64,000 bases of DNA from Acidovorax sp. A79 (GCF_041154505.1 NZ_AP028673.1:62001-126000); one strand, 5' to 3'; shown: positions 8,380-17,192, numbered from the stretch's first letter. Notes: a model not told the origin generated them from the letters alone. Translations and numbers: made by a program.

Positions 8380-9210
8380 TCAGCGCACGGTCTCCGTCTC
8401 CACCACCATGTCCAGCACGTAGGCGTAGGCCGATGCATCGGCCGGCACGTTCTGGCGCTTGAACCGGTTCACGCGCAGCACCGTGCGGGTGCCGCTCTCG
8501 TGGGCAAAGCCCTGGATCTCGTCGTAAAACAGGCTCCATGGGCCTTCCGACTGCTTCACGCCGTCAGCGGAATAGCGGATCTCGCGCACGCGCAGGCATT
8601 GAGCGTCCTTCATCACGCCGTGGCTGCAGGCCGCCCGCTGGGGCGCGACCTCCAGGAACAGTCGTTCGCCTGCGCTGCCGTACAGTGTCTGCGGCGTGGG
8701 CGTGCCCGCCAGTTCCCAGCGGCTGCCGTCGCCAAAGTGCAGGACCATGCGCGGCTGTGATGCCCCGCCGGGCAGCAGATCCAGGCGCTGGGCACCCGGC
8801 AGCTGGGCCAGCACCTGCTGCTCCAGGGCCATCAGCGCGCTGTCGGGGCAGGCGCGCAGCGTGCTGGTGGGACGCGCCAGCTGGATGCGATGGCCGTCGA
8901 GCTGGTATGCGGCTCCCACGGCATTGCAGAGGTTGCGCACCAGAAGCTGCCCCTTGTCGAACTGCAGCCGGACGGGCGCGCGGCCGTCCAGGCGCCAGTG
9001 GGCGGCCGCCCGCCCCTGGCTGTCCACCGCGGACGTCACATCCCACACATGGGACTGCACTGCGCCCGGCAGGCTGGCAGGCGGAAAAGGCTCTGGCATG
9101 GGTGCTTTTGGAGGTGGTGCAACCGTGGCACACGCCGACAGCAGCAGGGCTGCAGCGAAGGTGGTCGCAGCCCGAAGGGGTAGCCAGGGGTGATCAAGTC
9201 TCGTTGTCAT
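8380..9210 (-). CDS. META and DUF4377 domain lipoprotein
   Basis: 276 residues from ATG at 9210 (MTTRLDHPWLP). Signal peptide with lipobox LLLSAC, the cysteine near residue 27, so it should be a lipid-anchored outer-membrane or periplasmic protein. Residues 45-165 fit a META domain (HSLP family, often linked to stress or motility): WxLDG-like start, FDKGQLLVRNLCNAVGAAY and SALMALEQQVLAQL. The C-terminal 110 residues, with LFLEVAPQRAACSHGV, CLRVREIRY and YDEIQGFAHESGTRTVLRV, match the DUF4377 pattern that commonly follows META. Cys in the second domain may bind or bridge. Function uncertain; envelope stress is the usual suggestion for the family. Confidence 0.8.
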   Translation of the reverse strand: MTTRLDHPWLPLRAATTFAAALLLSACATVAPPPKAPMPEPFPPASLPGAVQSHVWDVTSAVDSQGRAAAHWRLDGRAPVRLQFDKGQLLVRNLCNAVGAAYQLDGHRIQLARPTSTLRACPDSALMALEQQVLAQLPGAQRLDLLPGGASQPRMVLHFGDGSRWELAGTPTPQTLYGSAGERLFLEVAPQRAACSHGVMKDAQCLRVREIRYSADGVKQSEGPWSLFYDEIQGFAHESGTRTVLRVNRFKRQNVPADASAYAYVLDMVVETETVR

Positions 9211-9522
9211 TGCAAAGGGTTGATTTCTGATGGGTGGAGTGCCCGCACGCAAGCTGCGGGGCCGTGAACAGAGGCCATGCCAAGGGCGACAAAGTACCTT
9301 CGATGCCCGTGCTTCCAATTGGTTCACGCCGGGGGGTGTCACGGCTTGCATGGCTTTGACCTGGTGGGCATCGGGAACACCTTTCGCGCCGCCCTGGCGC
9401 TGCTGCCAGCCGCCCGTCGCTTGACGGTCGGCCACGCCGACTCCTGGGCCCCACAACTTGCGCCAGGTGGCCAAGCCGGTGGGTGCCGCGTTATGCTTGC
9501 CCATCAATCGCCGAGGTCTGAG
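9211..9522. other. Intergenic region between divergent lipoprotein and AraC genes
   Basis: About 310 bases shared by two divergent genes; long open frames here look like codon-bias shadows. I see no clear promoter, hairpin or repeat. An alternative start for the AraC gene at 9493 falls inside it. Confidence 0.4.
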
Positions 9523-10470
9523 ATGCGAAGCCTGAGCTCCTGGTCGTCGGAAAATCTGCCTGAATCCATGCGGTTGCGGGGCTGGCGCGATGCGCTGCAT
9601 GCCGAAGTGCTGGAGATGGACGCCTTGCCGCTGCAGCGAGACGGTTTCTTCGGCAGCATTGAGCGCTGCACGCTTCACTGCATCCTGCCGCACCAAGCAC
9701 GGGGTGCGCCGCAGAAGGTCCTGCGCTCCGCCGCAGAGATAGCCCGCGGCCCGCGCAATGCCTACTACCTGCTATCGCAGCCCCAGCTTCCATGGCGCGC
9801 CGTACACGTGGGCCGCACGAGCATTTTGCAGCCCGGGGATTCCATCCTCATCGACTCTCGCGAACCCTACGAGTTCGACTTTGGCGTTGGCCTGGACGAC
9901 CTGTCGGTCGAACTGCCCATTGATTGGGTCGAGCGGTGGCTGCCCGAGCCTTCGCGGCTCATTGGACGCCCGCTGCGGGGCGACGCTGGCTGGGGGCTGG
10001 CGCTGCGTGGCATCAAGGAGGCGTTGGTCCCTCGCGGCCTTGTGGATCGCCCCTGCTCGCAGGACGAGTTGATCGAAGACCAGTTGGGAGGACTGCTGTC
10101 ACTGCTGGACGATGTCGATGGTGCGCAGCGCCCCGCCATGCAGGTGGCCTACGAACGGTCCCTCCAGGTCATGCGCGCCCGTTTCATGCAGCCTGGGCTG
10201 ACAGCAGCAGAGGTTGCAGCCGATGCCGGCTTGTCGCTGCGCACGCTGCACCGGGCGATGGCCGCGCAAGGCCAGGGATACCTGACCACGCTCATGACCC
10301 TGCGCGTGGAGGCCGCAGCGGGCCTGCTCGCTCAGCCGCGGTTTCGGCGGCTGGGGGTGGGCGAGATTGGCCGGCGCTGCGGCTTCACCGATGCGTCGCA
10401 TTTCGCTCGCCAGTTCCATCGGCAACGCCAGATGACGCCACAGGCTTTCCGGGCGCATGCATTGCGCTGA
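9523..10470 (+). CDS. AraC-family transcriptional regulator
   Basis: 315 residues from ATG at 9523 (MRSLSSWSSENLPESMRLRGW); ATG at 9493 would add ten residues. The N-terminal 200 residues resemble the AraC-binding-like sensor domain of AraC/OxyR-like activators such as FeaR: WRDALHAEVLEMD early, then AYYLLSQPQLPWRAVHVGR and LQPGDSILIDSREPYEF. The C-terminal 100 residues form two helix-turn-helix motifs, with LTAAEVAADAGLSLRTLHRA and IGRRCGFTDASHFARQFH, the AraC signature. The serine hydrolase gene starts 147 bases downstream on the same strand and is a plausible target (inference). Confidence 0.85.
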   Translation: MRSLSSWSSENLPESMRLRGWRDALHAEVLEMDALPLQRDGFFGSIERCTLHCILPHQARGAPQKVLRSAAEIARGPRNAYYLLSQPQLPWRAVHVGRTSILQPGDSILIDSREPYEFDFGVGLDDLSVELPIDWVERWLPEPSRLIGRPLRGDAGWGLALRGIKEALVPRGLVDRPCSQDELIEDQLGGLLSLLDDVDGAQRPAMQVAYERSLQVMRARFMQPGLTAAEVAADAGLSLRTLHRAMAAQGQGYLTTLMTLRVEAAAGLLAQPRFRRLGVGEIGRRCGFTDASHFARQFHRQRQMTPQAFRAHALR

Positions 10471-10616
10471 CAAGGCAGGCCGTCGCTGGCACATGGCGGC
10501 CAGAGACCTGGCGTGATACGGCCAGCCGCAGCGCACTTCGTTTCCTAGACTTTCCTCGCTGACGCCCGCAATGCTGCGGCGTTGAAGCGAGTGACTAAAA
10601 ATTCCCAGGAGACAAC

Positions 10617-11801
10617 ATGAACATGAAAAATGCGCTCGACGAAATTCTTGCCGACGGCGTGAAACGAGGTCACGCACCGGGCGTACTGGCTCTCGTAGCC
10701 GATCGGGACGGCATCCTGTACGAAGGAAGCGCCGGTGAGCGCCAGTTGGGAGGCGGTGCGGCCATGGGCCCCGACACGGTGTTGTGGATTGCTTCAATGA
10801 CCAAAGCGATTACTTCGGTAGCCGCCATTCAGTGCGTCGAGCGCGGCCTGCTGGACCTCGATGCGCCAGCTTCCCGTGTGGTGCCTGCCATTGGCGCGCT
10901 GGGGGTGTTGACCGGTTTTGACGCGCAAGGGCAACCGATCACCCGCCCACCGAAGCGCCCGATCACGCTGCGGCATCTGCTTTCGCACAATTCCGGCTGC
11001 AGCTACGAGATCTGGAACCCCGACATGCAAAAAGTGCAGGCGGCGCTCGGCATCCCCGGAACCATCGACTGCCGCTTGAAGGCGCTGGAACTGCCTCTGG
11101 TGGCCGACCCGGGCGAGCGTTGGGAGTACGGCATAGGCATCGACTGGGCCGGCCGCATGGTCGAGGCCGTGACCGGCCTCACGCTGGGCGAGTTCATGCA
11201 CCAGAACCTCTGGGGGCCGCTGGGCATGACCAGCACGGGCTTCCATATCACGCCCGACATGCGCCAGCGCCTTGCCGGCGTACACCTGCGCGGCGAAGAC
11301 GGCGCCTTTGCCCCCTTCCCTTTCGAGATCACTCAGGAGCCCGAGTTCCACATGGGAGGTGGCGCGCTCTACAGCACCGCAGGCGACTATGCCCGCTTCA
11401 TGCGCATGGTGCTCAACCTCGGCCAACTTGACGGCGAGCGTGTACTGAAGCCGGAGACGGTGGTCAGCCACCTGATGCTCAACCAGATCGGCAACGCGCG
11501 GGTGAGCCTGCTCAAGGCTGCCATCGCGCTGACCGCTGACGCGGAGTTCTTCCCGGGCCTGCGAAAAACCTGGAGCTTGGCATTCCAGATCAATGAAGAG
11601 GAAGCCCCTACGGGCCGCCCCGCAGGCAGCCTCTCGTGGGCCGGCCTGGCCAACAGTTTCTTCTGGATCGATCCGCACACCGGCATCGCCGGACTGCTGG
11701 CGACCCAGACCTTCCCTTTCGCGGATGCAAGGGTCATGGATCTGTTGTACGCCTACGAGAAAGGCGTCTACGACGCCCTGCGCCGGACAAGGAAGGGATA
11801 A
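10617..11801 (+). CDS. Serine hydrolase, class C beta-lactamase/esterase family (EstB-like)
   Basis: 394 residues; a good ribosome site (AGGAGA) lies 8 bases before ATG 10617. The catalytic SxxK motif is S60-M-T-K63 within WIASMTKAITSVAAIQ, and Y171 in ERWEYGIGIDWAG is the expected general-base tyrosine. LRHLLSHNSGCSYE and HMGGGALYSTAGDYARF are typical of the family. There is no signal peptide, so it is cytoplasmic, as in EstB-type carboxylesterases rather than periplasmic AmpC. Substrate unknown: esters or beta-lactam-like amides. It follows an AraC regulator. A strong GC hairpin lies just after the stop codon. Confidence 0.85.
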   Translation: MNMKNALDEILADGVKRGHAPGVLALVADRDGILYEGSAGERQLGGGAAMGPDTVLWIASMTKAITSVAAIQCVERGLLDLDAPASRVVPAIGALGVLTGFDAQGQPITRPPKRPITLRHLLSHNSGCSYEIWNPDMQKVQAALGIPGTIDCRLKALELPLVADPGERWEYGIGIDWAGRMVEAVTGLTLGEFMHQNLWGPLGMTSTGFHITPDMRQRLAGVHLRGEDGAFAPFPFEITQEPEFHMGGGALYSTAGDYARFMRMVLNLGQLDGERVLKPETVVSHLMLNQIGNARVSLLKAAIALTADAEFFPGLRKTWSLAFQINEEEAPTGRPAGSLSWAGLANSFFWIDPHTGIAGLLATQTFPFADARVMDLLYAYEKGVYDALRRTRKG

Positions 11802-11818
11802 CGGACAAGGTCGTACCG

Positions 11819-11844
11819 CCAGCGCCACTCAACGGTGGCGCTGG
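11819..11844 (+). terminator. Stable stem-loop after the serine hydrolase gene
   Basis: Perfect 10-bp stem CCAGCGCCAC / GTGGCGCTGG with a 6-base loop, 18 bases after the stop. There is no T run directly after it, so it may protect the 3' end or act as a weak terminator. A second, weaker hairpin (GCCGA at 11954, TCGGC at 11969) followed by eight T (11978-11985) is a better intrinsic terminator. The rest of 11802-12100 shows nothing else. Confidence 0.5.
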
Positions 11845-12100
11845 CCAAGTAGGCAAACAGCAAACAGGAAATGCATGCCGCCGTTGGGAAGGAGCAAGGA
11901 GCAGGCGGCATGCACCAGGCCGAAACTGAAAAATCCACCCCTGCCGACGAACCGCCGAGGCCAAGTCTTCGGCTGTGTTTTTTTTGGGTCAGCCCTCAAT
12001 GGCAGCCACCGGGAAAAGCAGCCCGTGGACTGCCGGGCTTTCACGACCACACTCCACCTGCAGCAGGCCGATCTCACCTTTGCAGGTGTCTTGAGAGCGC

Positions 12101-12769
12101 TCAGGACTGGCGGTTGACGGCAACGATGCGGTACACGCAACGCGTCGCGCCCGCCAACAGATGTTGCTCACGACTGACTCGGGCATCCGCACCAGCGACT
12201 TCCTGGAATAGCTGCAGTTCCGAACGGCAAAAACCCTGGCAGGTGCGCGCGGCGATGCAGATCGGGCAGTGGTCCTCGATCAACAGCCAGCCGCTCCGGT
12301 CACGTTCGACACGCGCCATGTAGCCTTCTTCGGTACGAACGGTGGCGAGCTGTTCAAGCCGCTCCTTCAGGGTCCGGCCTTTGCAGACCTGCAAATACGT
12401 GGCCCGCGCCTCGGCTTCGCGCTGCGCGATCAGACGGTCCATCCCTTCTTCGCCAAACAACGCGCGCACCGACCCGATCATCTGTACGGCCAGCTGCGCA
12501 TGCGTGTCCGGGAACCGGCCGTTGCCGGCCTCGGTCAGCACCCAGTTCTGGCGCGGGCGCCCCACGCCAGGCAGCGCTTCCTGCCGCCCCTCGATCCATC
12601 CAGACGCCACCAGTTTCTGGACTTGCTGCCGGGCCGCCTCCGGCGTCAGGTCCATCGCCGTCGCAAGCATGGCAGTGGATGCGGCGCCCTTGGACTTGAT
12701 GAAAAAAAGGATGCGATCCGCCGTCGGCAGATCTGCCTTATTTTCAAAGTTTTTACTTGTATAAAGCAT
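12101..12769 (-). CDS. SufR-like winged-helix regulator with possible Fe-S site
   Basis: 222 residues from ATG at 12769; a GTG three codons earlier is an alternative. Residues 15-80 form a winged helix (DRILFFIKSKGAASTAMLA, then LTPEAARQQVQKLVASG and RPRQNWVLTEAG). The C-terminal part carries DHCPICIAARTCQGFCRSEL (C168, C171, C177, C181) and ATRCVYRI (C211). This spacing resembles SufR, where three cysteines hold an iron-sulfur cluster used to sense Fe-S status. There are more cysteines here than SufR needs. It is divergent from the MFS gene at 12840, which it most likely controls (inference); no suf genes are nearby. Confidence 0.75.
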   Translation of the reverse strand: MLYTSKNFENKADLPTADRILFFIKSKGAASTAMLATAMDLTPEAARQQVQKLVASGWIEGRQEALPGVGRPRQNWVLTEAGNGRFPDTHAQLAVQMIGSVRALFGEEGMDRLIAQREAEARATYLQVCKGRTLKERLEQLATVRTEEGYMARVERDRSGWLLIEDHCPICIAARTCQGFCRSELQLFQEVAGADARVSREQHLLAGATRCVYRIVAVNRQS

Positions 12770-12839
12770 GGCACCCACTTAATATGCAAGGAATGACTTG
12801 GATTTTAAGTCATCCCGTTTTGCCCCTCTCCGTGAATCC

Positions 12840-14291
12840 ATGAGTTCTCCTGCGTCCCCTTCCCTTTCTCCTTCTGTTTCAACGGCCACCTGGAGCGATT
12901 TGTTCACCGGCACGAATGGCTGGCTCGCCCTGGCCCTCACCGGTGGCGTGGCGCTGCATGCCGTCAACGTGCACATCGTGACCACTGTATTGCCGTCGGT
13001 GGTCCGGGACATCGGAGGGCTGGACTGGTACGCCTGGAGCACCACGCTCTTTGTGGTGGCCTCCATCCTGGGAGCCGTGCTGTCGGTTCGGCTGCTCGGT
13101 GTGGCGGGGCCCCGCGACGCCTGCCTGGCGGCGTTGGCGGTGTTCGCGCTCGGCTCGGCCATCTGCGCCGGCGCGCCGTCCATGCCGTGGATGCTGGCCG
13201 GACGCAGCGTGCAGGGCCTGGGAGGCGGCACACTGGCCGCGTTGAGCTATGCGCTGATACGGATCGTTTTCGCGCCTGCGCTGTGGCCGCGCGCGGTGGC
13301 CCTGGTGTCCGGCATGTGGGGCGTGGCCACCCTGTGCGGGCCGGCCGTGGGCGGCCTGTTCGCGCAGGCGGGACATTGGCGATGGGCGTTCTGGACCCTG
13401 TTACCCGTGGCGCTGCTACAGGCGCTGCTGGCCGCCCTGAAGCTGCGTCCTGCACGCACCCAGGCAGCGGCCGTCCCTGCGCAGGCGGGCATCCCTTTGG
13501 CCCAGGTCGTGTTGCTGATGGCATCGGTGATGGTAGTCGCCGTGGGCGGCCTCTCGTCGGCACTGATGGTGCAGGGGGCGGGTGTCGCAGCGGGGCTGGC
13601 GTTGGGCGCCGCGGCGATTGCATGGGATCGCCGGGCATCCGTGCGCTTGCTGCCTTCGGGCGCCACGCGGCTGCGCTCACCTTTGGGAGCGGTCTATGCG
13701 AGCATCGCCTTGCTGCTGATCGGCACCACCACCGAGATCTTCGTGCCCTACTTTCTGCAGGTGCTGCAGGGCCTGACGCCACTGGCCGCGGGCTACCTCA
13801 CCGCCGCCATGGCAGCCGGCTGGAGTGTGAGCTCGCTGGTGTCTTCGGGATGCACCGGAGCCCGCGCCGAGCGCCTGCTTCGCACGGGACCGATGCTGTG
13901 CGCGGCTGCCCTGCTGGCCCTGGCGGTGCTGGTGCCTGCCGGCGCCGGTCTGCCGGCGAGCGCAGGAATGGCGCTTTGCGGTGTGGCGTTGGCAGGCGTC
14001 GGCGCCGGCGTGGGCATGGGCTGGCCGCACCTGGTCACCCGCCTGCTGACACTCGCTCCGCCCGGTGAAACCGACACGGCGTCGGCCGCCATCACGACGG
14101 TACAGCTCTATGGCATGGCGATCGGGGCGGCGATGGCAGGGCTTGTGGCCAATGCAGCGGGGCTCACCCGCCCAGGAGGCGCGGCGGGCGCACAGTCTGC
14201 CGCGCTGTGGCTGTTCGCTACCTTCGCGCTGCCGCCCGCAGTGGCCATACTGCTGGCGCGCCGGATCACCCGTCGGCAAGGAATTTCGTGA
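12840..14291 (+). CDS. MFS transporter, drug-efflux type
   Basis: 483 residues from ATG at 12840 (MSSPASPSLSPSVST); an upstream TTG is unlikely. About 12-14 hydrophobic helices. Motifs typical of the DHA efflux families are present: a long first helix ending in LPSVVRDIGG, WMLAGRSVQGLGGG (motif B region) and MWGVATLCGPAVGGLFAQ (motif C, antiporter signature). The substrate is unknown, probably a small toxic compound. It is divergently arranged with the SufR-like regulator (70 bp between starts). The stop codon overlaps the start of the next gene (TGATG at 14289-14293), so the two are translationally coupled. Confidence 0.85.
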   Translation: MSSPASPSLSPSVSTATWSDLFTGTNGWLALALTGGVALHAVNVHIVTTVLPSVVRDIGGLDWYAWSTTLFVVASILGAVLSVRLLGVAGPRDACLAALAVFALGSAICAGAPSMPWMLAGRSVQGLGGGTLAALSYALIRIVFAPALWPRAVALVSGMWGVATLCGPAVGGLFAQAGHWRWAFWTLLPVALLQALLAALKLRPARTQAAAVPAQAGIPLAQVVLLMASVMVVAVGGLSSALMVQGAGVAAGLALGAAAIAWDRRASVRLLPSGATRLRSPLGAVYASIALLLIGTTTEIFVPYFLQVLQGLTPLAAGYLTAAMAAGWSVSSLVSSGCTGARAERLLRTGPMLCAAALLALAVLVPAGAGLPASAGMALCGVALAGVGAGVGMGWPHLVTRLLTLAPPGETDTASAAITTVQLYGMAIGAAMAGLVANAAGLTRPGGAAGAQSAALWLFATFALPPAVAILLARRITRRQGIS

Positions 14292-14776
14292 TGGGGGCCG
14301 GTATGTCACAGGAGCTGTTCCTGGCGGTCCATGCCTTGGGCCTGGCGATCTGGCTGTCCATCAGCGTCATCAACAACTGCCACGCGCTTGGCGGCTCTAC
14401 AGCTGCCATCGGCGCAACGATGTCGATGGCGCCGCTGAAGCAGCAGCCCGCGATCGACACGCCACTCCTTTCACGGGCCATCGATTCGCCCGCCGTTCAC
14501 CGACTCGCGCTGCTGTGGGTGCTGGCGCTGCAGACCGTGGCGGCAGCCGCGTGCTGGGCGGGCTGCTGGCAACTGCTCGCCGTGGGCGACCTGGTCACCG
14601 CCCGGCCCTGGCTGAACCTGGCCTTGAGCACCTTCGCAGCGTTCTTGTTGTCCATGCATCTCGGGGGGCTGTGGTTCGGCTATTGGATCCGGCAACAGAG
14701 CCTGCAACTGACCCACATCGCCCTGCTGGTCTGGGTGGCTGCTGCCTTTGTTGTCTTCAATATGGCGTGGGCATAG
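14291..14776 (+). CDS. Small integral membrane protein, DUF2165-like
   Basis: 161 residues from ATG at 14291; MSQELFLAV at 14303 is an equally good start. Four hydrophobic segments are visible: residues 5-25, 75-95, 115-130 and 140-160. The pattern LGLAIWLSISVINN, MSMAPLKQQPAID, then TPLLSRAIDSPAVHRLAL and LQTVAAAACWAGC fits the DUF2165 family of predicted small membrane proteins as I remember it. It is coupled to the MFS gene by a start/stop overlap, so it is probably an accessory or partner of that transporter. No catalytic residues are evident. Confidence 0.6.
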   Translation: MGAGMSQELFLAVHALGLAIWLSISVINNCHALGGSTAAIGATMSMAPLKQQPAIDTPLLSRAIDSPAVHRLALLWVLALQTVAAAACWAGCWQLLAVGDLVTARPWLNLALSTFAAFLLSMHLGGLWFGYWIRQQSLQLTHIALLVWVAAAFVVFNMAWA

Positions 14777-14902
14777 GCGGGGCAGTACCACGTGCTCCGC
14801 CCATCGGTGCCGGAGAACTGGGAAAGGCTCCCCAACAGAGTACACGTCAGGAGCGGAGGCTGACTGGCGGCCTGAAGGACGTTGAAGCGGTCGGGGGTAC
14901 CT

Positions 14903-15088
14903 TACCGGAACCCCTGTCAAGTTCGCCACACCTCTGCCTCCACCCTGCCGACCTCTGGCCAGAACCCCTGGTACGTCGCCCAGCAGTTGGGACATGAAGA
15001 CGTGGAGATGTTCCGGACCTGCGGAAAGTTCATCCGCAAGGACTACCAGAAGTCCAAGGCCGAATTGCGCATTGTGGGAAGCGCCTGA
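14903..15088 (+). pseudogene. Tyrosine recombinase (integrase) C-terminal relic
   Basis: Sixty-one codons matching the end of a phage/island integrase: YRNPCQVRHTSASTLPTSG, then PWYVAQQLGHEDVEM and GKFIRKDYQKSKAELRIVG. The catalytic HxxR box is reduced to a remnant (RHTSAS for RHTFAS). The active-site tyrosine expected in FRTYGKF is a cysteine here (FRTCGKF), and one residue before FRT is deleted. Everything upstream of YRNP, including most of the catalytic domain and the arm-binding domain, is missing. This is a dead fragment of an element that once integrated here. Confidence 0.8.
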
Positions 15089-15540
15089 TCGGTGCGATTC
15101 GCGTGCGATTTCGGTGCGATTCTCAGCACCCTACGAAGACACTTCGGGGCAAAGAAAACCGCCACAGGCTGGCGGTTTCCAGTGTGTGGCGGTGTCTTCG
15201 ATGGGGCATGGGGGTACAAAACGATGGATGAGCGCAGCCGGCGGGGGTACAGATTCCCCTATGGCGAACCCCCTTCTACAGAGGGAAGTGGGGGTACAAA
15301 AGACCGATTTCACCAGATTTCTGGGTTTGTACCCCCACTTTTGTTTGGCTGGGCATGGACGGCTGTAGACGGCCATGGTCTGCAAGTTGTTGATTCAGCA
15401 AAGAAAAAGGTCGTCCACTGGATTAGTGTGGACGCCCTTGGGCTGGCGTCTACTGAATGATTTATGGAAACAGCTTATATAAGCCAACTTTCACGACAAA
15501 AACCCGTCTTGTTCCCCGGCTTGTTCCCCGGTCTTTACAT
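15089..15540. repeat. Short direct and inverted repeats next to the integrase relic
   Basis: Three copies of GTGCGATT with 11-bp and 12-bp spacing lie just after the integrase stop (about 15090-15122). GGGGGTACA occurs at 15210, 15243 and 15290, and inverted (TGTACCCCC) at 15328-15336. CTTGTTCCCCGG is tandemly repeated at 15508-15519 and 15520-15531. Short iterated sites beside an integrase gene usually are arm-type or core recombinase sites, so this is probably an old attachment region. No gene is supported between 15089 and 15753. Confidence 0.5.
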
Positions 15541-15658
15541 CCTTCATTTTGCTCATATTTCAAGCGTTTTGCGGAATCGAAGTTGATGGCATTTGGTCTG
15601 CGCGAAGCCTTGGCGCACTAGGTGAATTTGTTCGGGCGATCTCGAAAGACTCCTGCAC

Positions 15659-15682
15659 AAAAAAAGGCGGGCTGTTGCCCGC
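15659..15682 (-). terminator. Intrinsic terminator for the 15754 gene
   Basis: On the minus strand: GCGGGC, 4-base loop, GCCCGC, then C and seven T. It lies about 70 bases downstream of the stop at 15754, so it would end the minus-strand transcript of the IPTL cluster. Confidence 0.75.
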
Positions 15683-15753
15683 AAAAGATGGAGTGAACTC
15701 ACTAACGACTCAATAGCCGCTTACGCCCGCTGCATAGTTGCTTCAGCCTCTTT

Positions 15754-16431
15754 TTATGCAGAACGCTGCTTGCGCCACCGCCACGCGCCCACCCCCACCA
15801 TCAGGGCGGACAGCAGCAGCAGCCCCCATTCGCCCAAGGTGGGCACGGCGTTGACGCCGCCCGGCGTGGGCGGTGTGGCGGAGAGTGCCCAGGTGCCGCC
15901 CGGTTCGCCGTCCCATTGGCTCGAATAGGCGTCGCCCGAGTCGATGTTTCCACACATCACGGCGCCCTGCACGGTGAGACCCGGTGGCGCGTTGCACAGT
16001 CCATTGTGGGCGCCTCCGTAGTGGATGTTCATGAAGTCGATGTGGTCGCCCTGCGCATGCGGGGCGGGCGTTTGCCAGCGCTGCACGGCGACGGCGAGAT
16101 CCAGCACCCCGCCCATGGTGGTGGCCGTGATGTAGGCCAGCGACACCTGCGGGTCGCTGCTGGCATAGGTGGTCAGTCCATCGGTAAACGAGAACGAAGT
16201 CACCTGCGCCATGATGTCCTGGTTGCTGAGATTGTTCGGCAAAGGCGACGCCGTGGAGAACGAGCCTGCCTGCCCCATGGCCGTGGTGTAGGCGCCGCAA
16301 TTGCCGGCAAGGCAGTTGGTGAAGTTGTGCAGGGCGGGCGCGGTGTAGGCCGGGCCCGTGTAGGTGTAGGTGGCGGCCCAGGCGCCGGCCTGGAGGAAGG
16401 CGGCAGCCAGCAGTGTGAGGGTTTTCTTCAT
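15754..16431 (-). CDS. Exported protein with IPTL-CTERM tail
   Basis: 225 residues. Signal peptide MKKTLTLLAAAFLQAGAWAA. The mature domain (residues 20-190) is beta-rich with cysteine pairs (CLAGNCGAY, MCGNIDSGD) and clearly resembles the product of the adjacent gene at 16447: both have ATYxYTG, HNFT, an NCG/DCA pair, STAM and a VSFSFTDGL-like strand. It ends VPTLGEWGLLLLSALMVG with RWRKQRSA, an IPTL-CTERM tail. The domain is unknown to me. It sits 15 bases downstream of its paralogue and is probably cotranscribed with it; an intrinsic terminator follows. Predicted surface protein. Confidence 0.8.
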   Translation of the reverse strand: MKKTLTLLAAAFLQAGAWAATYTYTGPAYTAPALHNFTNCLAGNCGAYTTAMGQAGSFSTASPLPNNLSNQDIMAQVTSFSFTDGLTTYASSDPQVSLAYITATTMGGVLDLAVAVQRWQTPAPHAQGDHIDFMNIHYGGAHNGLCNAPPGLTVQGAVMCGNIDSGDAYSSQWDGEPGGTWALSATPPTPGGVNAVPTLGEWGLLLLSALMVGVGAWRWRKQRSA

Positions 16432-16446
16432 GGAAGCGGGTGAGTT

Positions 16447-17127
16447 TTAAGAAGTGAGATTGCGCCGCCCGCGCAGGGCCAGGCCCAGCAGGCCGGCGGC
16501 GGTCAGCGCCAGGGCGAAGGGGTTGTCCACCGGCACGGACTGCACGCCAGCGGAGGGGCCTGGAGGCGCCAGGGCGCCTGGGTCGGCCCAACTGGTGTTG
16601 TCGTCCCAGGTGCCGTTGCCCTCGCTCTGGGTGCATGTGTCGCCACCCCCAGGCGCTGGGGCAGTGGTCAGGCAGATCACGTTGTGACGGCTGCGAGAGG
16701 TCGTGTTGACGTCGTCCAAGCGCATGTTGGCGCCGTTATGCGGCCCGGATTGCTGCCAACGCGTAGCGAGTATCTGCAGCTTTGTCAGTTGGCCTGCGGC
16801 ATCGGTGGTGGCTTGGGCGAAGTTCAGCGTGACCAAGGGGTCGCCGCTGGCATAGGCGACCAGGCCGTCAAAAATCGAGAACGCTGTGATATTGCCCAGA
16901 GGGATGGAGTCACTCGTCATGTTGGGCGGGAGCGCCACGGTGGTGGTGATCGTGGCCGTCGGCCACATGGCGGTGCTGAAGTTGGCGCAATCGCCCGCGC
17001 CGCAAGGGGCGGTGAAGTTGTGCACAGTGGCCGAGTCGTACAGGTTGCCGGTGTAGCTATAGGTGGCGGCCCAGGCGCCCGTGTGGGCGAATGCGGCCAG
17101 GGTGATGAGGGCTAGTTGTTTTTTCAT
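16447..17127 (-). CDS. Exported paralogue with variant C-terminal tail (VPVDNPFAL)
   Basis: 226 residues from ATG at 17127 (MKKQLALITLAAFAHTGAWA, signal peptide). An upstream in-frame start would put the signal peptide inside the chain. The body is homologous to the gene at 15754 (ATYSYTGNLYDSATVHNFT, CGAGDCANFSTAM, then FSIFDGLVAYASGDP). The tail is not IPTL but VPVDNPFALALTAAGLLG followed by LALRGRRNLTS: still a short box, a hydrophobic helix and a basic end. The same tail occurs in the next gene upstream (17193). Function unknown; predicted envelope or surface location. Confidence 0.8.
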   Translation of the reverse strand: MKKQLALITLAAFAHTGAWAATYSYTGNLYDSATVHNFTAPCGAGDCANFSTAMWPTATITTTVALPPNMTSDSIPLGNITAFSIFDGLVAYASGDPLVTLNFAQATTDAAGQLTKLQILATRWQQSGPHNGANMRLDDVNTTSRSRHNVICLTTAPAPGGGDTCTQSEGNGTWDDNTSWADPGALAPPGPSAGVQSVPVDNPFALALTAAGLLGLALRGRRNLTS

Positions 17128-17145
17128 GGCAAGAGGGTTTGGCAG

Positions 17146-17189
17146 AAAAAGTGCTACCAGCACTTATCCAGCAAGCGCAGGAAGCTATC
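17146..17189 (-). repeat. REP-like dispersed palindromic repeat, copy 5
   Basis: Minus-strand orientation: GATAGCTTCCTGCGCTT, a short loop, then the partner arm and CACTTTTT. It fills the gap between the genes at 16447 and 17193 in the same operon. Confidence 0.7.
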
Positions 17190-17192
17190 TTT

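Noticed and set aside
15200..15340. Repeated GGGGGTACA considered as a CRISPR or plasmid iteron array
   Set aside because: Only three direct copies with irregular spacing of 33-47 bp and one inverted, no unique spacer pattern and no replication gene; attachment sites are more likely.
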